Positions 10,694-19,426 of a stretch of DNA of 64,000 nt are shown piece by piece (position 1 is the first letter of the stretch; the number at the start of each line of letters is the position of its first letter). Location: assembly GCA_017427265.1 (NCBI GenBank), contig JAFRTG010000033.1:62001-126000 (forward strand). Reading direction: 5' to 3'. Both the position numbers and the translations under genes were made by a program. This DNA is from Oscillospiraceae bacterium (GTDB lineage: Bacteria; Bacillota; Clostridia; Oscillospirales; Ruminococcaceae). Under the pieces are notes generated by a model. It saw only the letters and a program-made list of their open reading frames with translations. It was not told where the DNA came from and made no database searches.

Positions 10694-12079
10694 TTACTCC
10701 TTTTTCATTTTTTTCTGTGCCGGGTGTTCCGTTTCCCGCAGAACGGCAAGCTCACTTGCATTCGTTCCGGGCGGGAATAATGCGGTTTTCAGTGTCATAA
10801 GCAGGATCTGAATATCCATCAGCAGCGAATACTGTTCAATGTAGATCAGATCCATTTTCAGTTTGTCAATCGGCTCCGTATCGTAGGCGCCGTTGACCTG
10901 CGCATAGCCTGTCAGGCCGGCTTTGACCTGCAGACGGTAGGGGAATTCCGGATATTTTCTGGAATATTCCTCTGTCAGCTCCGGACGCTCCGGACGCGGG
11001 CCGACAAGGGACATCTCACCGCGCAGGATATTGAGCAGCTGCGGGAGCTCGTCCAGCCGGAACCGGCGCAGTACGGCTCCGACCTTTGTGATGCGGTTGT
11101 CATGATCTGCGGCAAGTACGGCCTTGCCGTCTGCCTCTGCATCGGGGATCATGCTGCGGAATTTGAGCACCTCAAAGATTTTGCCGTCTCTGGTCAGGCG
11201 CTTCTGCCGGTAAAAGACCGGTCCGCCGTCCTCCAGCCGCACAGCCGCTGCACAGATCAGCAGGACAGGTGAAAGAATCAGCAGCAGCACCGCCGAGATC
11301 ACAATATCAAAAATGCGCTTGACAAACCGCTGCTCCGGCGTCAGACCCTCGTTCCGGCAGAGAATCAGCGGCGTATCAAACAGCCGGATATCGTCGCCGC
11401 CGCGCATCAGAATATCCGAAATCTTCGGCGCGGTGTAGGTGCGGATGCGGTGTCCGCAGCAGTATTTGAGCAGGTCGTTGCGCAGCTCTGCGGGGATATC
11501 GCAGAGAATGGCGCCGTCAAAATCTCCGAGCAGGCCGGTGATTTTTTCCAGACCTTCCCTGCAGTTGATGCTCTCGCAGATCATGTATTTATCCACCCGG
11601 CTGCTCATTTTCAGCACGAGCTCCGCCGCCTGTGGCGAGCCGTATACAATGACAAGCCTGCGCGGCGGATACAGCCGGAAATAGATGCGGCTTGTCAGCA
11701 TTGCCCATGTGACGATGGTCGCAAAATCGAGCAGCGTCAGGGCGAACACCGGCGTTACCGCCATGAAGCGGCGGCCGATGACGCTGACCTGAAAGTATGT
11801 GATGAAATTGACAATCGTAATGCCGATCAGCTGATAGTAAATCAGATCGCTGCGCTTCAGGTAGCCGAAGCGCGTACAGTGATACGCTTTGTAAACGATC
11901 GCCGTCAGAAATGTATAGATCAGTATGACTACCCAGTTGCCGCGCCGGAAGAACGGTGCGATAATGACATCAGCATAGAACAGTTCCCAGATCATGCCGA
12001 ACCAGAAGGTCAGCAGTCCCAGCAGCAGCAATCCGAAGCAGCTTGAAAACAAATGCCGGTATTTTCTGCGGTCTATCAT
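10694..12079 (-). CDS. Polyprenyl-phosphate sugar-1-phosphate transferase (exopolysaccharide glycosylphosphotransferase)
   Basis: 461 residues from the ATG at 12079. N-terminal half has about four membrane helices and a CoA-binding-like middle region (RLVIVYGSPQAAELV); C-terminal half is the bacterial sugar transferase domain: KRIFDIVISAVLLLILSP helix, KFRSMI, RRFRLDELPQLLNIL and SLVGPRPERPELT, then LTGYAQVNG. It begins repeat-unit or primer synthesis by moving a sugar-1-phosphate to undecaprenyl phosphate. Start choice: AAAGGAG 4 nt before 12079; the frame stays open to an ATG at 12190 (37 more residues, polar) but that codon has no clear RBS. First gene of the polysaccharide set. Confidence 0.88.
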   Translation of the reverse strand: MIDRRKYRHLFSSCFGLLLLGLLTFWFGMIWELFYADVIIAPFFRRGNWVVILIYTFLTAIVYKAYHCTRFGYLKRSDLIYYQLIGITIVNFITYFQVSVIGRRFMAVTPVFALTLLDFATIVTWAMLTSRIYFRLYPPRRLVIVYGSPQAAELVLKMSSRVDKYMICESINCREGLEKITGLLGDFDGAILCDIPAELRNDLLKYCCGHRIRTYTAPKISDILMRGGDDIRLFDTPLILCRNEGLTPEQRFVKRIFDIVISAVLLLILSPVLLICAAAVRLEDGGPVFYRQKRLTRDGKIFEVLKFRSMIPDAEADGKAVLAADHDNRITKVGAVLRRFRLDELPQLLNILRGEMSLVGPRPERPELTEEYSRKYPEFPYRLQVKAGLTGYAQVNGAYDTEPIDKLKMDLIYIEQYSLLMDIQILLMTLKTALFPPGTNASELAVLRETEHPAQKKMKKE

Positions 12080-12223
12080 ATTGCTCCTTTTCGGCGGCTT
12101 ATCCGCCTGTTTCTCTGTAACTGCAGTGCCGTCCGCAGCCGGCGGCACCGTGTAGCTTTGCCGTATTTGCAGGGGTTCATGCGGTGACATTGCCGCGGAG
12201 TCCGCAGCAGATGCCTCAGCCTG

Positions 12224-13069
12224 TCAGTTTTTGCCGGTTCCGGACGTAATCAGACAGAGCTCCGGCGGATTGAACAGCCGCAGATTGCCGAGTCCTGCAC
12301 TGACGACCATCTCACTGCCGTTCTGCCGGTAGTGTCCTTTGTCATACCGCGGGAACAGCCGACGCTCCGGAGAGAGCACCCCGCCGATTCCCGGCAGCCG
12401 CAAGAATCCGCCGTGCACATGCCCTGAAAGCGTCAGCGCTGCGCCCCACTGCGCATAGGCGGGGAAATACAGCGGGTTGTGCGCCAGCAGTACCGTATGC
12501 GGGGGGCAGCTGCCGAGCAGCTCCTGCATCAGTTCCGCGCTGCAGGCTTCTGCAGGCCGGAGGCCGAACAGACTGCCGCCCCGGAAGCAGGAACGCGGCA
12601 GGAACACTCCTGCAAACGGAATGCCTTTGACTGTCACAATCTCGTTTTCGAGCAGCACCGCGCCGCCGCGCCGGACGGCCTTCCGGAACTGTTCATAGCT
12701 TTCCGGCGGCAGATCGCCCTCGTGATTGCCCGGCACTGCGAGCACCGGCGCGAGCTTGCGGAGTCCGCGCAGCAGATGCACGGTTTCGGTGAATGACCGT
12801 TCCTCGCGGGATACCAGATCGCCGGTGATGACGATGATATCAGGCTGCAGCTTTGCTGTCCTGCGGATCAGGCGCTTCTGTGCCTTGCCGAAGTGCCGTC
12901 TGTGCAGATCGGAAATCTGCACGATGCGCGGCAGTCCGGGATAACCGGCTTCATATTTGCTGACGCAGAGCAGCACGGTGTTTTCGAGCAGTGCCCAGCC
13001 GGATACTGCGCCGCAGATTCCGGCCGCCGCCTGCAGCAGACGCTTCTGCAAGTCAGATAATGCTTTCAT
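12224..13069 (-). CDS. Metallophosphoesterase with N-terminal membrane anchor
   Basis: 281 residues. The calcineurin-like dimetal motifs are in order: ISDLHRR, GDLVSRE, GNHEGD, HNPLYF and GHVHGG, about residues 52-220. Residues about 12-36 are hydrophobic, so the enzyme is probably tethered to the membrane, as in the YkuE/YaeI group. It follows the activase gene by 13 nt on the same strand and precedes the glycosylphosphotransferase by about 140 nt, so it could be co-transcribed with either. Substrate unknown; a lipid or undecaprenyl pyrophosphate substrate would fit the neighbourhood but is a guess. Confidence 0.85.
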   Translation of the reverse strand: MKALSDLQKRLLQAAAGICGAVSGWALLENTVLLCVSKYEAGYPGLPRIVQISDLHRRHFGKAQKRLIRRTAKLQPDIIVITGDLVSREERSFTETVHLLRGLRKLAPVLAVPGNHEGDLPPESYEQFRKAVRRGGAVLLENEIVTVKGIPFAGVFLPRSCFRGGSLFGLRPAEACSAELMQELLGSCPPHTVLLAHNPLYFPAYAQWGAALTLSGHVHGGFLRLPGIGGVLSPERRLFPRYDKGHYRQNGSEMVVSAGLGNLRLFNPPELCLITSGTGKN

Positions 13070-13082
13070 AATGCTTCCGTCC

Positions 13083-16049
13083 TCAGACCGTCACCGGCTC
13101 CGGTACCGCAGCGGGGCTTTCCTCCATTGCGGCGACCAGTGAGCGCAGGCGGATCCTTGCGGCACCGAGATTGTTGATCTCGTCGATTTTCAGCTGTGTA
13201 TAGAGCTTGCCGCCGGATTCGAGGATCGAACGCACCTCGTCGGTCGTGACGGCGTCGATGCCGCAGCCGAACGAAACCAGCTGCACCAGCTGCATATCCG
13301 GCTGCTCCGTCACATAGCGCGCTGCGCGGTAAAGCCGGGAGTGGTATGTCCACTGGTTCAGGACGCCGAGCGTTCCGGGCTCTGCAAGCGCCGCAACAGA
13401 ATCTTCGGTAATGACCGCCATGCCGAGCGATGCAATCAGCTTGTGAATGCCGTGGTTGATTTCTTTGTCGATGTGATACGGCCTGCCGGCAAGCACGATG
13501 AGCTTTCTGCCGGCTTCACGTGCATCTTCAATAATACGCTGGGCTTCCTTTGCGACGTTCATGCGGTAATGTGCCTGTGCGGTATATGCCAGATCCAGCG
13601 CGGTTTTGAGCTTGCCTGCCGGAATCCGGTATTTTGCAAGTGCCTGTTTCATTGCGAGATACACGCCCTTCCGGCGGTTCAGATCCATATACGGCGTGAT
13701 GAAGTTTTCTTCTGTCAGACGGCTGTTGTTGGCGCGGAGCAGCTCCGGATAATACGCAACAACCGGGCAGTTATAGTGATTGTCACTGCTGCCCTCGTCG
13801 AAATTATAGCTCATGCACGGCCAGAAGATGAAATCGACGCCCTGCTCCAGCAGATCCTCGATATGTCCGTGCGCCAGCTTGGCGGGATAGCAGACGGTAT
13901 CCGAGGGGATTGTGTGCTGTCCCTTGTAATAGATTTCGCGGTCGCTTTCGTGAGAGAGCTTCACCGCAAAGCCGAGCTCCGTGAACAGCTCCGTCCAGAA
14001 CGGCATCTGCTCATAGAAGCTGAGCACCAGCGGCAGACCGACCGTTGCAACCGGCTTGCCGCCGCGCACCTCGCGTTCGGCCTGCGAAAGAATCAGGTTA
14101 TATTTATAGTCATACATGGACGGGACTTCGTCGGCGCTCTTTTTGCCCGCGCCCTTTTCGCAGCGGTTGCCGGAAATATATCTGCCGCCGTCCGGGAAGA
14201 TGACGATATTCAGTGCACAATGCGCCGTACAGCCGCCGCACTTTGCGTTTCTGGTCTGATAGCTGAAATCTGCCAGCTTTTCCGCGGAGATGGTTCTGGT
14301 CTCTGCCGGTTCATGCTCCTTTGCATAGAGCGCTGCGCCGAACGCGCCCATCAGACCGGAAATCGCCGGACGGATGACGTCCCTGCCGAGCTCCATCTCA
14401 AAGGAACGCAGCACGGCGTCGTTCAGGAAGGTTCCGCCCTGCACGACGATATTCTTTCCGAGCTCTTCAACGGATTTTGCACGGATGACCTTATAGACCG
14501 CGTTCTTGATGATTGACGAGGAAAGACCCGCGGAAATGTCCTCGACGGTTGCACCGTCCTTCTGTGCCTGCTTGACAGAGCTGTTCATGAACACGGTGCA
14601 GCGCGAGCCGAGATCAACCGGATGCTCCGCGAACAGTCCCAGCTGGGAGAAATCCGCGATTTCATAGCCGAGCGCCTGTGCAAAGCTCTGAATGAACGAC
14701 CCGCAGCCTGAGGAGCAGGCCTCGTTCAGCATGATGCTGTCGATGCTGTGATTGCGGATCTTGAAGCATTTGATATCCTGTCCGCCGATATCCATGATGA
14801 AATCGACATCGGGGCAGAAGTAGGATGCGGCCTTGAAATGCGCGACCGTTTCAACAATGCCGAAGTCAATGCCGAGTCCGGCGCGGATGAAGTCCTCGCC
14901 GTAGCCGGTGACCGCCGATGCGCAGATGTGCAGATCGGGGTTCTTGTCCGCATAGATTTTTTTCAGCTGCTTGACGATGCGGTCGAGCGGCTGTCCGCGG
15001 TTTGCAGCGTAATACTGATACAGCAGATCGCCGGATTCGGTAATCAGCACGAGCTTGGTGGTTGTGGAGCCGGCGTCGATGCCGAGATAGGCCTTGCCGG
15101 TCGTCGTGCGCAGATCGGCAAACGGCAGATCGTGCGCCTTGTGCCGTTCGATGAACGCCTCATAATCCTTGCGGGAACGGAACAGCGGCTCGCCTGTGAC
15201 GGTATTGCCGCCCGTTTCCGCGGATGCGATCATTTCCTGTGCTTCCGCGAGTGAGATCGGGGAAACGGTCTGCTGTGCGTACATCGCACAGCCGTAGGCC
15301 ACAAAGACAGGCGCATTCTCCGGGAAAACCGCGTGCTCGTCATCGAGCTTCAGCGTCCGGGTGAACGCTTCCCGCAGACCCTTCAGGAAGGAGAGCGGTC
15401 CGCCGAGGAACAGCACCTTTCCTTCGATGGTTCTGCCCTGTGCCAGACCGGAAACGGTCTGATCGACGACGGCCTGAAAGATGCTCGCCGCGATATCCTC
15501 GCGTCTGGCACCCTGATTGAGCAGCGGCTGAATATCGGATTTTGCAAACACGCCGCACCGCGATGCGATCGGATAGCGCTTTTCCGCCTGCAAAGAGAGC
15601 CGGTCCAGTTCATCGGCCGAAACGCCGAGCAGCGTCGCCATCTGGTCGATGAATGCGCCCGTACCGCCTGCGCAGGAGCCGTTCATGCGCTGCTCCACGC
15701 CGCCGGTCAGGAAGATCATCTTGGCATCCTCGCCGCCCAGCTCGATCACGACATCCGCATCCGGATAATCCGACTTGACCGCGAGAAATGCCGCGTGCAC
15801 CTCCTGCACAAAGGCGATGCCTGCACTCTGGGCAAGACCCAGTCCAGCAGAGCCGGTGATGCAGATGCGGAACTGCGCATCCGGAAATTTCTCCTGCAGT
15901 GCGGTGATCTGTTCCGCAACGGTTTCCCGCACACGGGACAGATGCCGCTGATAGCAATGCGAGAGAATCGTTTTATTTTCATCTATTACGACGGTTTTGA
16001 CGGTTGTCGATCCGACGTCAATTCCAAGGGAATAAACAGCCTGACTCAA
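13083..16049 (-). CDS. Large acyl-CoA dehydratase activase (BadF/HgdC-type, two ASKHA domains plus DUF2229)
   Basis: 988 residues. Two ASKHA ATPase modules are visible: LGIDVGSTTVKTVVID at the N-terminus and LGIDAGSTTTKLVLITE near residue 330, each followed by a Cys-containing GSCAGGTGAF or SSGCGSFIQ loop that ligates the bridging [4Fe-4S] cluster in HgdC-type activases. A Cys-rich segment KCGGCTAHC (about residue 650) starts the C-terminal DUF2229-like half, which resembles the dehydratase subunit fold. The start is TTG at 16049 because AAAGGAGG lies 8 nt upstream; an ATG at 16082 precedes the RBS. Stand-alone proteins of this kind are common in clostridia with unknown substrate; no dehydratase subunits lie nearby. 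Confidence 0.88.
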   Translation of the reverse strand: MSQAVYSLGIDVGSTTVKTVVIDENKTILSHCYQRHLSRVRETVAEQITALQEKFPDAQFRICITGSAGLGLAQSAGIAFVQEVHAAFLAVKSDYPDADVVIELGGEDAKMIFLTGGVEQRMNGSCAGGTGAFIDQMATLLGVSADELDRLSLQAEKRYPIASRCGVFAKSDIQPLLNQGARREDIAASIFQAVVDQTVSGLAQGRTIEGKVLFLGGPLSFLKGLREAFTRTLKLDDEHAVFPENAPVFVAYGCAMYAQQTVSPISLAEAQEMIASAETGGNTVTGEPLFRSRKDYEAFIERHKAHDLPFADLRTTTGKAYLGIDAGSTTTKLVLITESGDLLYQYYAANRGQPLDRIVKQLKKIYADKNPDLHICASAVTGYGEDFIRAGLGIDFGIVETVAHFKAASYFCPDVDFIMDIGGQDIKCFKIRNHSIDSIMLNEACSSGCGSFIQSFAQALGYEIADFSQLGLFAEHPVDLGSRCTVFMNSSVKQAQKDGATVEDISAGLSSSIIKNAVYKVIRAKSVEELGKNIVVQGGTFLNDAVLRSFEMELGRDVIRPAISGLMGAFGAALYAKEHEPAETRTISAEKLADFSYQTRNAKCGGCTAHCALNIVIFPDGGRYISGNRCEKGAGKKSADEVPSMYDYKYNLILSQAEREVRGGKPVATVGLPLVLSFYEQMPFWTELFTELGFAVKLSHESDREIYYKGQHTIPSDTVCYPAKLAHGHIEDLLEQGVDFIFWPCMSYNFDEGSSDNHYNCPVVAYYPELLRANNSRLTEENFITPYMDLNRRKGVYLAMKQALAKYRIPAGKLKTALDLAYTAQAHYRMNVAKEAQRIIEDAREAGRKLIVLAGRPYHIDKEINHGIHKLIASLGMAVITEDSVAALAEPGTLGVLNQWTYHSRLYRAARYVTEQPDMQLVQLVSFGCGIDAVTTDEVRSILESGGKLYTQLKIDEINNLGAARIRLRSLVAAMEESPAAVPEPVTV

Positions 16050-16093
16050 CTTATTGACCTCCTTTGCCGCATAATACGGCATGATACTCTACT

Positions 16094-16099
16094 ATTATA
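16094..16099 (-). promoter_or_regulatory. Extended -10 element for the activase gene
   Basis: Read on the minus strand this is TATAAT preceded by TGA, giving the extended -10 pattern TGnTATAAT. The -35 region 17 bases upstream is only TTTCTT, so the extended box probably carries recognition. The start codon is about 45 bases downstream. Confidence 0.6.
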
Positions 16100-16320
16100 T
16101 CACAAAACAAGAAAAAAAGAAAGCCCTGCCGTCATGAGTTCATGAAATGTTCACAGGTTGCAGGGAAAATACGGCAAGTCCGCCAAAAACATGCCCGATT
16201 CCGGCAGAAATGCTGTCGGTGCGGCACCGTTCTCTGATTCTGCACAGTGCTGCGGCAGCCCGGTTTTATATAAGCACCCTGCCGGAAACGCCGCATCGAA
16301 GCAATCACAGCAGGCGGATA

Positions 16321-16349
16321 TTGCTTTTTTCTGCGGGATATGGTATGAT
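16321..16349 (+). promoter_or_regulatory. Sigma-A promoter of the transglutaminase-like gene
   Basis: TTGCTT (16321-16326), a 17-base spacer and TATGAT (16344-16349); the start codon is 34 bases after the -10 box. Confidence 0.75.
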
Positions 16350-16382
16350 AGAGCTAAAAAATGCCGGCGAAAGAGGAAAAAC

Positions 16383-17456
16383 ATGGAATACAGAACACGG
16401 AAAAGAAAACGGAAGCGCAGGCCGGCCTGCTGCTGCGCGATGTTTGTTTTGCCGATTCTGCTTGCGTTTGCCGCAGCTGTAAACTGGCGGAAGCAGATAC
16501 GCGCAGGTGAACAGCATTCTGCTGAAAGCTCTGCGGCGGAGCAGTCCCGTGCAGAGCAGTCACAACCGGAGCAGCCGCGCGATGTGCAGAACGTGCCGGA
16601 GGCGAACGTCAGCGGGCCGAATGCACAGCTTTGCGATCTGATGATAAAGGCAGCGACAGACGGCAGCTGGCAGTTTGAATTCGACCCGGATATGCTGCAG
16701 TGCGAAAGCGGTGAAGAAGTCTCAAAAACTGTTTCTGATACGTTCCGCTGGCTGTGGGACGAGCGGCCGGAGCTGTTTTTCGTCGATTGCAAATGCTATA
16801 CGATCCCGTTTGCCGATGAAAACGGCAATTATGATGAGAATGCTTTGGTTGAGATGCAGCCGGATGAGCAATACAAAGATCAGCCTGTGCTGGAATGGTA
16901 TGCCAAGACAAAGCAGGCCGCAGAGCAGATCATCGCGCAGATTCCGGCAGGCAGCAGCAATACGGAAAAGGCATTGTTTGTGCATGATTATCTTGTGTCG
17001 CATACAGTCTACGATATGGAGGAGCTGCTTTCAGAAGGCACAGGCACAGGCCGCACGGTCTACGGTGCGCTGGTTGAACACAAGGCTGTCTGTTCGGGAT
17101 ATTCGTCTGCGTTCAGGTATCTGATGCAGCTGATGGATATTCCATGCCGCTATTACAGCGGGCAGTCCGTTCAGGATGAAAAGGATAAACTCCCGTTTTT
17201 GGAGGGCACTTCAAACGGTCACGGCTGGAACTGCGTCTGGCTGGACGGTACGCCCTACTGGGTGGATGTGACATGGGATGATCCGGTGGATCAAAACGGG
17301 CATGATTCCGGCGGCCCGGTGCGGCATAAATACTGCTTCGTGGATGACGAAACGCTCCTGCGGGATCATAGCTTTGACAGCAGCTATACGGATCTGCCGG
17401 TCTGTTCGGACAAGACGCTGCATGAACGGCTGTTCCCCGGAGAGGGAGCCTCCTGA
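16383..17456 (+). CDS. Membrane-anchored transglutaminase-like (cysteine protease fold) domain protein
   Basis: 357 residues. A strongly basic N-terminus (RTRKRKRKRRP) and one hydrophobic helix (about residues 18-35) form a signal anchor, then a Gln/Glu/Ser-rich linker of about 45 residues. The C-terminal domain (about residues 190-340) has the transglutaminase-like triad pattern: Cys in HKAVCSGYSSAFRYL, His in NGHGWNCVWLDG, and Asp in YWVDVTWDD. AGAGG precedes the ATG at 16383; the open frame upstream has no RBS. Such extracellular proteins in clostridia may act as peptidases or crosslinking enzymes on the cell surface; the substrate is unknown. Ends against a convergent lipoprotein gene with a shared hairpin between. 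Confidence 0.83.
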   Translation: MEYRTRKRKRKRRPACCCAMFVLPILLAFAAAVNWRKQIRAGEQHSAESSAAEQSRAEQSQPEQPRDVQNVPEANVSGPNAQLCDLMIKAATDGSWQFEFDPDMLQCESGEEVSKTVSDTFRWLWDERPELFFVDCKCYTIPFADENGNYDENALVEMQPDEQYKDQPVLEWYAKTKQAAEQIIAQIPAGSSNTEKALFVHDYLVSHTVYDMEELLSEGTGTGRTVYGALVEHKAVCSGYSSAFRYLMQLMDIPCRYYSGQSVQDEKDKLPFLEGTSNGHGWNCVWLDGTPYWVDVTWDDPVDQNGHDSGGPVRHKYCFVDDETLLRDHSFDSSYTDLPVCSDKTLHERLFPGEGAS

Positions 17457-17476
17457 GTGCAGTCCTCAGATTCAAT

Positions 17477-17515
17477 GAAAAGCGCGGGCGCTGATGCATC
17501 ATCAGCGCCCGCGCT
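17477..17515 (-). terminator. Intrinsic terminator between convergent genes
   Basis: A perfect 16-bp stem (17481-17496 with 17500-17515) and 3-base loop. On the minus strand it is followed by TTTCATT, so it ends the SGNH-lipoprotein transcript; on the plus strand no T-tract follows, although the hairpin may still stop the convergent transcript. Confidence 0.7.
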
Positions 17516-17532
17516 GCAGAGCTGTCCGGGAT

Positions 17533-18516
17533 TCAGTTTTTCTTTGCCCAGCCGTAGGCGATGCCGTCCTGCCAGCCGCCGACAATTCTGGTATCGACCA
17601 GCGAATCGCAGAGACTGTTCAGAATGATGTAGTACGTGCTGGAAACAAGATGGATGCCGTCGCCGCCGCTGTATTCCGGATACATCGTATTATCCCACAT
17701 TTTCAGGCAGGATGCGATATCCACATAGCTTTCCTCACGCGATTCCAGATGTGTTTTCATCGCTTCGTTGTAGCGGTCAATCCGGTCATTGTCAGTGAAT
17801 TCGCAGTCGGCGGTCACGGGTGTGATGGATGCCACAAAGAATTTTGTATCCGGCAGAACCGTATGCAGCGTATCCATCAAAAAGTCATAGTTATTGCAGT
17901 ATTCCTCTTCGGTCGTCATGCGGATATCGTTCATACCCATCGAAAACACGACATATCTCGGTTCAAGCAGATAAAGGGAATACGAGACGCCGAATTCCCG
18001 TTCGCGCACGGGAAATTTGTTCTCGAAAATATTCCGCACGCCGACGCTGCCCTTTGCAACGACATTGTCATCCGGCAGAATGCCGTAAACGCGCAGACCG
18101 CTGCAGATGCTGTCGCCGACGAAAACGGTATCATGCAGGAATGCGTAGTCCTGCGGGGTCAGGCCGTGCTCATCCGGTTCCGGCGGAGGTGCCGTCGTTT
18201 CCGGGACGGGAATCTCTCCGATTGTGATTTCCGTGACCGGCGCAGCGGAAGCCGACGTCAGAGACGTCAGCGGCACTGTCGCTTCTGTTGTGTATGTTGT
18301 AACCGGCGGAGCTGTCAGGGCTGTCAGATCCGGAGCTGCTTCCGTAACTGCGGGAACCGGCACGGCCGTTTCCGCGGAGATGACGGGCTCCGGTGCATCC
18401 GGCTGCGAAAGCCACGGCAGCCATGTGCCGATGCCGCATCCGGATAAGCAGACCGCAGATGTGAGGGCCAGCCCGGCAAGGACTGCCCGCTTATGCAGCT
18501 GCAGGTTCAAATTCAA
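17533..18516 (-). CDS. SGNH/GDSL-type hydrolase lipoprotein
   Basis: 327 residues. Lipobox LSGC puts the lipidated Cys at residue 27 after a typical signal peptide. Residues about 35-115 are a Pro/Thr/Ala-rich linker. The catalytic domain has block I FVGDSICSG (Ser nucleophile), block III GMND (oxyanion Asn) and block V GGDGIH (Asp-His), so the triad is complete. It likely removes an ester group, such as O-acetyl, from a polysaccharide or other substrate at the cell surface (inference). Its own consensus-like promoter lies at 18561-18589. Confidence 0.87.
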   Translation of the reverse strand: MNLNLQLHKRAVLAGLALTSAVCLSGCGIGTWLPWLSQPDAPEPVISAETAVPVPAVTEAAPDLTALTAPPVTTYTTEATVPLTSLTSASAAPVTEITIGEIPVPETTAPPPEPDEHGLTPQDYAFLHDTVFVGDSICSGLRVYGILPDDNVVAKGSVGVRNIFENKFPVREREFGVSYSLYLLEPRYVVFSMGMNDIRMTTEEEYCNNYDFLMDTLHTVLPDTKFFVASITPVTADCEFTDNDRIDRYNEAMKTHLESREESYVDIASCLKMWDNTMYPEYSGGDGIHLVSSTYYIILNSLCDSLVDTRIVGGWQDGIAYGWAKKN

Positions 18517-18560
18517 GTCACCGCCTTCTCTCGTGATAGATTGATCGTAGAATAAACCCT

Positions 18561-18589
18561 ATTTTACCATGAAAATGCCAAAAAGTCAA
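18561..18589 (-). promoter_or_regulatory. Sigma-A promoter of the SGNH lipoprotein gene
   Basis: On the minus strand TTGACT (18584-18589), 17-base spacer, TAAAAT (18561-18566), about 45 bases before the start codon. Confidence 0.8.
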
Positions 18590-18710
18590 CTGCTGCGCAT
18601 TTTGTGTATAAAATGTAAAAAAACGGACGTCAATATCACGAGATTCATATTCAATATCGGAGAGGAATTGTGCAGAAAATAGAAAAGCGTGCGCAAATCC
18701 GCAAAATTGC

Positions 18711-18739
18711 TTGCAATTTTATAGAAAAAGTGCTATGAT
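18711..18739 (+). promoter_or_regulatory. Sigma-A promoter of the rimP-nusA-infB operon
   Basis: TTGCAA (18711-18716), 17-base spacer, TATGAT (18734-18739). It gives a leader of about 108 bases before rimP that includes the hairpin at 18764-18798. Confidence 0.8.
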
Positions 18740-18763
18740 AACCATAGTGTAACGATGATATAG

Positions 18764-18798
18764 AAACAAAGACCGGAAACAAATTCCGGTCTTTGTTT
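18764..18798 (+). promoter_or_regulatory. Terminator-like leader hairpin (candidate attenuator) before rimP
   Basis: A perfect 15-bp stem (18764-18778 with 18784-18798) and 5-base loop; the descending arm ends in TTTGTTT and runs into TTTTATG. It lies about 20 bases after the expected transcription start and 55 bases before rimP. The gene upstream is divergent, so this hairpin cannot be its terminator; it must act within the rimP operon leader, probably as an attenuator or a NusA-sensitive pause/termination site (inference). Confidence 0.7.
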
Positions 18799-18853
18799 TA
18801 TGTTAGCGCATCGTCACAACGAATCTGAAACCGGCAGGGAGTAGTGGAAACCT

Positions 18854-19357
18854 ATGAAAATCAGAAAATTCGGCGGCACCGAAAGCCGTATCTACGAGCT
18901 GGTGCGCCCCATTGCCGAGGAAAACGGTCTCATCGTCTGGGATGTCCGGTTTGAAAAGGAAGGCGCTATGTGGTATCTGCGCGTTCTTCTCGATCACATG
19001 GAACGGCCGGTCAACATCTCCGACTGCGAAGCCGTCACCCGGCCGCTCAACAAGCTCCTCGACGAGCTGGATCCGATCCCGCAGACCTATACGCTGGAGG
19101 TCGGCTCCGCAGGCCTTGAGCGCGAGCTCATCCGCGAAACGCATTTTGATGCCTGCGAAGGCAGCCGCGTCCGCATCCGGACAATCCGTCCGACGGAAAC
19201 CGGCGCCCGCGACATCACGGGCACGCTTGTCTCCTGCGATAAGGAGAATCTGACCGTCAGCACCGAATCGGGTGACCTGACACTCCCGCTTGCGGGCATT
19301 GCGTTCGTCCGCCTCGCCGATCTGGATGAGGATGAGATCCGCCGTGCCGCAGACTGA
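18854..19357 (+). CDS. rimP: Ribosome maturation factor RimP
   Basis: 167 residues. Needed for late assembly of the 30S subunit. N-terminal RIYELVRPIAEENGLIVWDV and WYLRVLLDH, then the family signature YTLEVGSAGLERELI and a C-terminal SH3-like domain. First gene of the conserved Firmicutes operon rimP-nusA-rnpM-ylxQ-infB; its transcription must pass the leader hairpin upstream. About 70 bases separate it from nusA. Confidence 0.95.
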   Translation: MKIRKFGGTESRIYELVRPIAEENGLIVWDVRFEKEGAMWYLRVLLDHMERPVNISDCEAVTRPLNKLLDELDPIPQTYTLEVGSAGLERELIRETHFDACEGSRVRIRTIRPTETGARDITGTLVSCDKENLTVSTESGDLTLPLAGIAFVRLADLDEDEIRRAAD

Positions 19358-19426
19358 CCGTATCCAAACAGGTAGTTCAGCTTCCGGACAACAGAAGCTC
19401 GCATAATATTAGGAGGATAACAAGCC

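Larger units (their letters stand above)
16050..16382. other. Divergent intergenic region with outward promoters
   Basis: 333 bases without a credible gene between the activase (minus) and the transglutaminase-like gene (plus). It holds an extended -10 box for the minus side and a good sigma-A promoter for the plus side, listed separately. Between them is a weak hairpin of CCCTGC with GCAGGG (about 16115-16166) whose minus-strand copy is followed by a T-rich run; no gene upstream of it on that strand explains it. Confidence 0.5.
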
